A stretch of DNA of 6,141 nucleotides from an uncultured Clostridia bacterium (lineage in GTDB: Bacteria; Bacillota; Clostridia; Oscillospirales; CAG-382): NCBI GenBank assembly GCA_905235695.1, contig CAJOMW010000069.1, positions 1-6,141 of the forward strand, written 5' to 3'. How positions within the stretch are numbered: the first letter of the stretch is position 1; every line of letters starts with the position of its first letter. A program made the translations under genes and the position numbers. Positions 1-5,359 of the stretch are shown here, piece after piece. A model generated the notes under the pieces. It searched no databases, was not told the DNA's origin, and saw only the letters and a list, made by a program, of their open reading frames with translations.

Positions 1-5
1 CACAC
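1..5 (-). CDS. Possible first codon of the next minus-strand gene, cut by window edge
   Basis: AGGAG on the minus strand (17-13) is followed by seven bases and then GTG at 5-3; a second GTG overlaps at 3-1. This looks like a ribosome-binding site and start codon, but no codons after it are visible, so the product cannot be read. In many Bacillota, rpe (ribulose-phosphate 3-epimerase) follows rsgA; that is only an expectation from known gene order. Confidence 0.3.
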
Positions 6-30
6 AGGCTGTCTCCTACAAATATTTGTT

Positions 31-59
31 AATATTGCATAAATTATGGGCTGTAACAA
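31..59 (-). promoter_or_regulatory. Weak promoter-like sequence for a gene beyond the left edge
   Basis: The minus strand has TTGTTA (59-54) and AATATT (36-31) separated by 17 bases, with a TG one base before the second box as in an extended -10. Each hexamer matches the sigma-A consensus at only four of six positions. The -35-like box lies inside the terminator stem. It is offered because a Shine-Dalgarno-like site follows at 17-13; AT-rich sequence alone could produce it by chance. Confidence 0.25.
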
Positions 60-77
60 TTCGTTTTGCTACAGCCC
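48..77 (-). terminator. Hairpin downstream of rsgA, probable operon terminator (weak U-tract)
   Basis: On the minus strand GGGCTGTAGCAA pairs with TTGTTACAGCCC around a six-base loop AACGAA. This gives a 12-bp stem with one G-T wobble and a GC-rich base. It begins 15 bases after the rsgA stop. The following bases, ATAATTTATGC, are AT-rich but lack a continuous T run, so intrinsic termination may be weak or partial. The stem could also serve the opposite strand, but no gene on that strand ends here. Confidence 0.6.
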
Positions 78-92
78 GCTCTTATATGTCAC

Positions 93-983
93 TCAATATT
101 TCTTTGCCGCTTTAAGCTCTCTGTAAAGCTTTACAAAGCTGTCATGGCGTGTCTTTTCAACTTCTCCTCTTTCTATTGCTTCCATCACGCCGCACCCGTC
201 CTCGCAAACGTGGGTGCAGTCTGTATATCTGCAGCCGCGAGCGTACTTTTCTATGTCCGGGAACGACCAAAGAAGCCCTTCGAGGGTAAGCAGGTTGAAT
301 CCCGACACATCCACCATGCTAAATCCCGGCGTATCGCCTATATATGTATTTTCGCCCATCTTGAACAGCTCCGTCACACGCGTTGTGTGCTTGCCCCTTG
401 AAATTTTCCGGCTTATTTCGCCCGTCGTAAGGGAGAGCGAGGGGTAGAGCGCATTCAGAAGGCTGGTCTTTCCAACACCCGATGCACCCGAAAAGAAGCA
501 GGTCTTTCCCTTGGTCTTTTTTCGTATTGCTTCAAGTTTGTCGGCGTATCCGTCCGCATTTTTTGCGGAAATACAGACGGTATCTATACCGCTTCTCAGG
601 TATATTCTCTCTATTTCATCTGCGCCTTTAAGATCGCATTTGTTTATGACGAGCAGAACGTCAATGCCGTTGAAGTGCGCAATGGCGGTCAGCTTGTCGA
701 GAATGAACAGATCGGGATCGGGCGATGATGACGCTATAACCAGCACAAGAAGGTCGATATTTGCCGCCGAAGGGCGTATGAGCGAGTTCTTTCTCGGAAG
801 AATATCGGTTATAAATCCGCTCTCGTCGTCCACTATATCGAACTCGACGTTGTCCCCCGTGAGAGGGGTTATTTTTTCGCGTCTGAAAGCTCCCTTTGCA
901 CGGCAGTCGTACACCTTTCCGTCGACGTTCTCAACGGAGTACAGTCCGCCCGTGCTCTTTATTATCTTTCCGTTTGACTTCAT
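93..983 (-). CDS. rsgA: RsgA, circularly permuted GTPase for 30S ribosomal subunit maturation
   Basis: RsgA (YjeQ; CpgA/YloQ in Bacillus) is a GTPase that binds the late-assembling 30S subunit, probes the decoding centre and leaves after GTP hydrolysis. The 296 residues match the family length. An OB-fold (about 1-70) is followed by GTPase motifs in permuted order: G4 NKCD (114-117), G5 SAK (139-141), G1 GASGVGKTSL (166-175), G2 within GKHTTR (198-203) and G3 DTPG (217-220). The C-terminal zinc-binding domain shows the family spacing Cys251-x4-Cys256-x-His258-x5-Cys264; Cys260 is an additional cysteine inside this motif. The P-loop ends GKT where many members have GKS, a harmless variant. The ATG lies 11 bases after the prkC stop with only a weak purine-rich site that overlaps that stop, so translation may depend on coupling to prkC. 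A hairpin follows 15 bases after the TGA stop. Identification is secure. Confidence 0.97.
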   Translation of the reverse strand: MKSNGKIIKSTGGLYSVENVDGKVYDCRAKGAFRREKITPLTGDNVEFDIVDDESGFITDILPRKNSLIRPSAANIDLLVLVIASSSPDPDLFILDKLTAIAHFNGIDVLLVINKCDLKGADEIERIYLRSGIDTVCISAKNADGYADKLEAIRKKTKGKTCFFSGASGVGKTSLLNALYPSLSLTTGEISRKISRGKHTTRVTELFKMGENTYIGDTPGFSMVDVSGFNLLTLEGLLWSFPDIEKYARGCRYTDCTHVCEDGCGVMEAIERGEVEKTRHDSFVKLYRELKAAKKY

Positions 984-994
984 ACAGTGTCGTC

Positions 995-3100
995 TCAGTT
1001 TCCGTCGCGCATGGCAATAAGCCCGGCGATGTCGTCAATCTGTCCGTTTCCGCTGTCGCTCTGACTGCTGCCCGAGGATTCGGGCGATGTCGTCTGCACA
1101 GGCGCCTGCGCTGCCGCAGGCGCGCCGCTCTGAGCTTTGTCGGATGAGGAGGATGGCTGAGTTGTGGTTGCCGGTGTGTTATTCTGTGGACGGGTAGATA
1201 TCGAGCCCTGCGTATCATAGCTCAAAATATCGATACCGGTATTGCGGATTACGGCGTCGGGATCCGAGCTTCCTATGCTTACCCAAAGGTCGACAGCGGT
1301 TATTCCCTGTGCGGCAAGCTCGCCTGCCGAGTGGCTCGCCTTGATGACAACGCCTGCCCCGACAGTATCGCTCTCCTCATAGTATATCTTTCCGAGGGCG
1401 AGTTTGCTGTTTATTATGGCCCTTCTCGCCTCGTCGAGTGTCAGTCCCTCGAGAGTCGGAACAAGGGTACTAGATATCTTCTGCCCCTTGCTCACGTAAA
1501 GAGTGACTTCGAGGTCGTCAGAGACCTTCACGAGCTCGTCTGCCGCCGGCTCCGTTCTTATTACGTATTCCGCCGGGTACGAGTCGTGGTACTCCTCTAC
1601 TACTTTTATCGAGCTGAGCGGAAATTCGGAAGTCATAGCCGCACTGAGCTCGGTTCTTATTATCTTCTTTGCGTCGCTCTGGTGCATGAGCTCGCAGTCG
1701 GGCATCCTCGCCTCTTCCGAGCCCATATTGACATAAAGTGTCACGGGTATGAGCTTTCCCTCCTGCTTTACCCTGACGGCGCCCTCCTCGGGATCCTGCC
1801 TTACGACGACGTTTGAGCCGTAAGACGTACTGCGCACGTAGTTGACGGCGCTTATCGCATATCCTTCGCTCTGCATATATTCCGTCAGCTCTCCGTCGTA
1901 CTTTCTGCCGGTAAACGATATTACCGTCACCTTTCTCTCTTCGCTGTTGTTTCCGTCAACTCCGAGCACCTTGTCGACCGCCATTGAGAAGCCGTTCCCC
2001 AATTTATCTATTGTACTCGCATTTTCGTCTGTTGACGAGGTGCCCTTGAACAGCGGTATCACCCACACGAGCAGGAATATCAGCGCAACGGCCAGGAACG
2101 ATGCGGCAACGCCTGAAACTATCGGGAACATCGAGCGGCTTCCGCGCACATACTTCTTCAGCCTTGCCTTCTTCTTTTCCTCGTTTTCGTAGTCGCCTTT
2201 ATTTATCTTTGCGCCGGATGCGCCGGTGCCGCTTGGGGTATTCGCAAAGACGACGTTGGGATTGTGCGCAAAATAGTCGAGAGCTTTGAGCATGGCGGAA
2301 GCGCTGACAAATCTGTCGTCCGGATCCTTTCTCATCGCCTTCAGGATTATCTGCTCAAGTCCGACGGGTATCTGCTGATTTATTTCACGTGGTGCGAGGG
2401 GCTCGTTCGAGACCTGCATCATTGCGACGGCGACCGGGCTGTCGGCTATGAACGGAAGCCTTCCCGTCACCATTTCGTAAAGCATGACGCCGGTAGAATA
2501 TATATCGGTTCTGAAATCCACCTTGCCGCCGGACGCCTGCTCGGGGCTTATATAGTTGACTGTGCCTATCGCCTTGTCGGTCATGGTTATAGACTCGGCG
2601 TTCGGTATTTTTGCGATTCCGAAGTCGGTGACCTTTACCGTGCCGTCGGGAAGTAGCATGATGTTCTGAGGCTTTACGTCGCGGTGTATTACCTGCTTCT
2701 CGTGCGCATGGGAGAGCGCATCGAGCACCTGCTTTGTGTAGTAGACGGCTTCCTTCCAGCTCAGAGTTCCTATGCGGTCCATATAATCCTTAAGAGTTAT
2801 GCCGTCTATGAACTCCATAACTATATACTTGCGCTCTTCTGAGATGACTACGTCAAGTATCTTTACTATGTTCTTGTGACTTAGCATGGATACGGTCTTG
2901 GACTCGTTTATAAAGCGCTTTACCGCCCTCTCATCGTCCTTGAACTCATCGCTCAGTATCTTTATCGCTACATCCTGCTCCGCAACGAGGTCCCTCGCCT
3001 TGAGAACATACGCCATTCCGCCGACGCCCACGACGTTTTCTATCTTATATCTCTTGTCGATAATTCTGTTTATAAGCTTGTCAAAGGAATTTGTGTCCAT
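995..3100 (-). CDS. prkC: PASTA-domain Ser/Thr protein kinase (PrkC/PknB/Stk1 type)
   Basis: This membrane-spanning Hanks-type kinase probably senses muropeptides or lipid II outside the cell and phosphorylates Ser/Thr of cell-wall, division and translation proteins inside. The 701 residues begin with a complete kinase domain (about 17-278). It has the glycine-rich loop GVGGMAYV (25-32), Lys47 in VAIKIL, Glu66 of helix C, HRDVKPQN (139-146) with catalytic Asp141, and DFG (159-161). An activation loop with Thr172, Thr174 and Thr180 leads to SPEQ (185-188). A basic juxtamembrane stretch rich in Lys and Arg (309-322) precedes one membrane segment (about 324-350). The outside part has three PASTA-like units (about 387-459, 465-538 and 545-610). 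Only the third has the usual VPxLxGLTLDEA opening. A Ser/Thr/Pro/Gln/Ala-rich tail (about 632-688) ends in IDDIAGLIAMRDGN. The ATG has a GGAAAGGA Shine-Dalgarno eight bases upstream. It follows stp by 39 bases and precedes rsgA by 11, so kinase, phosphatase and GTPase are likely co-transcribed. Confidence 0.97.
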   Translation of the reverse strand: MDTNSFDKLINRIIDKRYKIENVVGVGGMAYVLKARDLVAEQDVAIKILSDEFKDDERAVKRFINESKTVSMLSHKNIVKILDVVISEERKYIVMEFIDGITLKDYMDRIGTLSWKEAVYYTKQVLDALSHAHEKQVIHRDVKPQNIMLLPDGTVKVTDFGIAKIPNAESITMTDKAIGTVNYISPEQASGGKVDFRTDIYSTGVMLYEMVTGRLPFIADSPVAVAMMQVSNEPLAPREINQQIPVGLEQIILKAMRKDPDDRFVSASAMLKALDYFAHNPNVVFANTPSGTGASGAKINKGDYENEEKKKARLKKYVRGSRSMFPIVSGVAASFLAVALIFLLVWVIPLFKGTSSTDENASTIDKLGNGFSMAVDKVLGVDGNNSEERKVTVISFTGRKYDGELTEYMQSEGYAISAVNYVRSTSYGSNVVVRQDPEEGAVRVKQEGKLIPVTLYVNMGSEEARMPDCELMHQSDAKKIIRTELSAAMTSEFPLSSIKVVEEYHDSYPAEYVIRTEPAADELVKVSDDLEVTLYVSKGQKISSTLVPTLEGLTLDEARRAIINSKLALGKIYYEESDTVGAGVVIKASHSAGELAAQGITAVDLWVSIGSSDPDAVIRNTGIDILSYDTQGSISTRPQNNTPATTTQPSSSSDKAQSGAPAAAQAPVQTTSPESSGSSQSDSGNGQIDDIAGLIAMRDGN

Positions 3101-3108
3101 TATATGAG

Positions 3109-3116
3109 TCCTTTCC
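3109..3116 (-). promoter_or_regulatory. Shine-Dalgarno site of prkC
   Basis: The minus strand reads GGAAAGGA, then eight bases, then ATG at 3100-3098. It lies in the 39-base gap after the stp TAA stop and supports the prkC start chosen here. I saw no convincing separate promoter in this gap. Confidence 0.65.
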
Positions 3117-3139
3117 GAAAAATAAATAGGATCATCGCT

Positions 3140-3868
3140 TTACTTCTTTATCACTATGGCGGTTATGTTATCTCCGCCTCCGGCTGCGTTTGCCGCGTCT
3201 ATATACGCCTTTGCCGTGTCCTCAGCACTATTATTCTGCTTAAATATCTTATTTAATTCACTGTCGGATACAAAATTCGTCAGTCCGTCGCTGCAAAGGA
3301 GAAGTCCGTCCATATCGAACTTCATCAGGAATGAGTCAAATTCGACCTCTTCCTGCGTGCCTACCGCCCTTGTTATTATGTTCTTATTGGGGTGATTTTT
3401 GGACTCGGCGACAGTTATCGAACCGCTGTCGAGAAGTGCCTGGACGTAGGAGTGGTCGTGGGATATCTGATTTATACGCCCTCTTGCAAATTTATATATC
3501 CTGCTGTCTCCGACGCTAACAGCCCAAATCCTCTCGGAATCGGTAAGCGCCGCGCAAAGAGTTGTTCCCATTCCGGCAAGGTCTGCGCTTTCGGTTGACA
3601 TCTCGTAAACCTTTTTATTTGCGTCCGCAACGGCGTCTCTAAGCGCCTTTTCGTACTTGTCCTTATCGCCGCCTGCCGCATCGATTTTAATCGCCGCCGA
3701 ACACACAAAAGCGTCCACGGCATTGCTGCTCGCAGTCTTTCCGCCGTTTGCTCCGCCCATTCCGTCGCATACAACGAGGAGATAAAGGTCGTCCATCTGG
3801 ACTATCTTAAAGCTGTCCTGGTTGGTCTGTCTGACCTTTCCCATATCCGTAAGACCGAATACATTCAC
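3140..3868 (-). CDS. stp: PP2C-family Ser/Thr protein phosphatase (Stp/PrpC)
   Basis: This metal-dependent PPM/PP2C phosphatase is expected to remove phosphate from Ser/Thr residues modified by the adjacent PASTA kinase, and from the kinase itself. The 242 residues match the compact bacterial form of about 240-250, without extra domains and with no membrane segment, so it is cytoplasmic. The N-terminal pattern TDMGKVRQTNQDSF (7-20) contains metal-binding Asp18. VCDGMGGANGG (33-43) supplies Asp35 and Gly36. MGTTL (100-104), VSVGDSRIY (118-125), LLCSDGLTNFV (190-200, Asp194) and GGGDNITAIVI (230-240, Asp233) complete the PP2C motif set. The flap region HDHSYVQALLDSGSI is also typical. The start is GTG, chosen because an AGAGGTGA Shine-Dalgarno lies six bases upstream and the N-terminus then aligns with the family. 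It sits 39 bases before prkC, the usual order in Bacillota. The symbol prpC is used for the same gene in Bacillus. Confidence 0.96.
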   Translation of the reverse strand: MNVFGLTDMGKVRQTNQDSFKIVQMDDLYLLVVCDGMGGANGGKTASSNAVDAFVCSAAIKIDAAGGDKDKYEKALRDAVADANKKVYEMSTESADLAGMGTTLCAALTDSERIWAVSVGDSRIYKFARGRINQISHDHSYVQALLDSGSITVAESKNHPNKNIITRAVGTQEEVEFDSFLMKFDMDGLLLCSDGLTNFVSDSELNKIFKQNNSAEDTAKAYIDAANAAGGGDNITAIVIKK

Positions 3869-3874
3869 ACGTCG

Positions 3875-3882
3875 TCACCTCT
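3875..3882 (-). promoter_or_regulatory. Shine-Dalgarno site of stp, fixes the GTG start
   Basis: The minus strand reads AGAGGTGA followed by a six-base spacer and GTG at 3868-3866. It is one of the strongest ribosome-binding sites in the window. Together with the family-like N-terminus that follows, it supports GTG rather than a later ATG as the start. Confidence 0.75.
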
Positions 3883-3914
3883 TTTAAGTAAAAATCAAAT
3901 TGTAAAACCAAAAT

Positions 3915-3927
3915 GACGTTATACGTC
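3915..3927 (-). repeat. Short inverted repeat after rlmN, role unknown
   Basis: GACGT and ACGTC flank a three-base centre and overlap the first position of the rlmN stop region. On the minus strand the dyad is followed by T-rich sequence in the 58-base gap before stp. The five-base arms are too short for a confident terminator. It could be a small regulatory dyad or chance. Confidence 0.3.
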
Positions 3928-4982
3928 TATGCTTCTTCTTTTATGCTGTCGCGCCTGAGCTGTCCGCACGAGGCGTTTATGTCGCTGCCGAGCCTTCTGC
4001 GCACCGTGACCGTTATATGCGCCTTCTCAAGCACCGACGAGAACTTTTCTATCGCTTCCTTGGAGCTCTTTACGTAGCTTCTCTCTCTTACGTCGTTGAG
4101 CGGAATGAGGTTCACATGGCACAGCATACCCTTCAGTATGTCCCTCAAAGCCGCCGCACACTCCGGCGTATCGTTCTCGCCGTGTATCATGGAATACTCA
4201 AACGATATGCGCCGTCCGGTTTTCTCTATGTAATATCTGCAGGAAGAGATAAGCTCGTCTATGTCAAACTTTCTTGCGACCGGCATAAGATGCGCTCTTA
4301 AATCCTGCGACGGTGCGTGGAGCGATACCGAAAGCGTTATCTGCAAATTTTCATCGGCGAGTTTTCTTATCTTGTCGCACAGTCCGCAAGTGGAGAGAGA
4401 TATATGTCTCTGCCCGATATTAAGCCCTTCGGGATCATTAACGAGCTTTAAAAATCTGAGCGTGTTATCGTAGTTGTCGAGAGGCTCGCCTATGCCCATC
4501 ATTACGATATTCGATACGCGCTCGCCCGTATCTTTTTCCACGGCAATCACCTGCCCGAGCATTTCCGACGGGGTGAGGTTTCTGACAAGTCCTCCGAGAG
4601 TCGAAGCGCAGAAGGTACAGCCCATGCGGCACCCGACCTGCGTTGAAATACACACCGTATTTCCGTGTTCGTATCTCATGAACACGCTCTCGATACATTC
4701 GCCGTCGTACAGCTCAAAAAGGTATTTTATAGTTCCGTCAATTTTTGAGACGAGCTTTGCCTTGACCTTCGGCAGAGCTATATATGCGTCCTCCTTAAGC
4801 GCCTCGCGTATTCTCGAAGGGACGTTTGTCATTTCGTCAAAATCGGAAACGCCCTTAACGAGCCATGAATATATCTGTCCTGCTCTGAATTTTTCAATTT
4901 TCAGTCCGGTCTTTTCCGAGAGAGAGGCGAGATACTGTAAAAGCTCGTCTTTTGAAAATCCGGATACATCGGTTTTGTTCAT
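3927..4982 (-). CDS. rlmN: RlmN, dual-specificity 23S rRNA A2503 / tRNA A37 C2-methyltransferase (radical SAM)
   Basis: RlmN methylates C2 of A2503 in the peptidyl transferase centre of 23S rRNA and of A37 in some tRNAs, using two SAM molecules and a [4Fe-4S] cluster. The 351-residue protein is of normal family length. An N-terminal helical region (about 1-95, including the family pattern FRAGQIYSW at 32-40) precedes the radical-SAM barrel. The cluster ligands CxxxCxxC are Cys118, Cys122 and Cys125. The SAM-binding GIGEP is at 163-167. The two mechanistic cysteines are present: Cys339 in NASCGQL is the counterpart of the methyl-carrying E. coli Cys355, and Cys111 in TVCIS matches the resolving Cys118. 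RlmN rather than Cfr is favoured by the housekeeping neighbourhood and the family sequence pattern. The ATG overlaps the stop of the ACT gene and has a GGTGG-like Shine-Dalgarno a few bases upstream. The stop is TAG, and a 58-base gap separates it from stp. Confidence 0.96.
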   Translation of the reverse strand: MNKTDVSGFSKDELLQYLASLSEKTGLKIEKFRAGQIYSWLVKGVSDFDEMTNVPSRIREALKEDAYIALPKVKAKLVSKIDGTIKYLFELYDGECIESVFMRYEHGNTVCISTQVGCRMGCTFCASTLGGLVRNLTPSEMLGQVIAVEKDTGERVSNIVMMGIGEPLDNYDNTLRFLKLVNDPEGLNIGQRHISLSTCGLCDKIRKLADENLQITLSVSLHAPSQDLRAHLMPVARKFDIDELISSCRYYIEKTGRRISFEYSMIHGENDTPECAAALRDILKGMLCHVNLIPLNDVRERSYVKSSKEAIEKFSSVLEKAHITVTVRRRLGSDINASCGQLRRDSIKEEA

Positions 4983-5359
4983 TTTTCCACCGTTTTTTCG
5001 ATTTGGCAGCCGCCGGCCGAAAGCGCCTCTATCGCCCTTTCAAAGTTTTCGCTCTTTACGAGCACATAGTCGGTATTATAAGTCGAAACGGCAAATATCC
5101 CTATCTTTTCGTCGGCAAGGATGCCGGATATTTTTGACAGAACGCCCGTGAGTGAGAAGTCGAGAACGCCCTCTATGCGAAAAGCCCTCCAAAAGTCCTC
5201 TCTGTCAACGGTTTCTTCCGGAGCGTCACACGTCCTGCATACAAGCGATATTTCCTCGTCCGTCTTAGCGGCAAAAGTAAAATCCCTTGACAGATCTATA
5301 TACTTTAAATCCTTAACCTTGCAGACCGTGAAAAGTCCGTCTATTGCCTTTATCTTCAT
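4979..5359 (-). CDS. Small ACT-domain protein (COG3603-like), function unknown
   Basis: This 126-residue cytoplasmic protein has no signal peptide or membrane segment. It resembles the small two-ACT-domain family (COG3603 / ACT_7 type), whose members are about this length and mostly have no assigned function. The N-terminal half carries a divergent ACT-like unit with the family pattern TDEEISLVC (33-41) and WRAFRIEGVLDFSLTGVLS (57-75). The C-terminal ACT fold runs through KISGILADEKIGIFAVSTY to the strand TDYVLVK at about 96-102. ACT domains usually bind amino acids or other small ligands and regulate partner proteins; no catalytic motif is visible, so a binding or regulatory role is an inference. 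Its ATG overlaps the rsmB stop, with an AAAGG Shine-Dalgarno four bases upstream inside the rsmB tail. Its own TGA overlaps the rlmN ATG. It is therefore almost certainly co-translated with both RNA methyltransferase genes. Confidence is high for the gene and family, low for any role. Confidence 0.85.
   Translation of the reverse strand: MKIKAIDGLFTVCKVKDLKYIDLSRDFTFAAKTDEEISLVCRTCDAPEETVDREDFWRAFRIEGVLDFSLTGVLSKISGILADEKIGIFAVSTYNTDYVLVKSENFERAIEALSAGGCQIEKTVEK

Noticed and set aside
21..36. AATATT-tgtt-AATATT repeat as a structured element or operator
   Set aside because: The arms are pure A/T and self-complementary, which is expected by chance in AT-rich spacer DNA; a six-base A/T stem is not stable.
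511..1020. 169-codon plus-strand open frame opposite rsgA
   Set aside because: It is a Ser-rich shadow covering the conserved GTPase and OB-fold of rsgA, with no independent support.
1037..1207. Coding tandem repeat in the prkC tail
   Set aside because: The Ser/Thr/Pro/Gln/Ala-rich stretch is compositionally biased but shows no regular repeat unit.
931..1218. 95-codon minus-strand frame over the prkC tail and rsgA start
   Set aside because: It is an Arg/Thr-rich out-of-frame reading of the low-complexity prkC tail. It could have meant a frameshifted tail, but the prkC frame runs on to a stop 11 bases before rsgA, so no frameshift is needed.
3869..3926. Promoter for stp with TATAAC as -10
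   Set aside because: The -10-like hexamer is present near 3919-3924, but nothing resembling a -35 box lies 16-18 bases upstream in the end of rlmN, so I did not call it.
4474..5151. 225-codon open frame on the plus strand opposite rlmN and the ACT gene
   Set aside because: It is an antisense shadow with Ser-, Pro- and Arg-rich composition and no family pattern; both opposite genes are secure.
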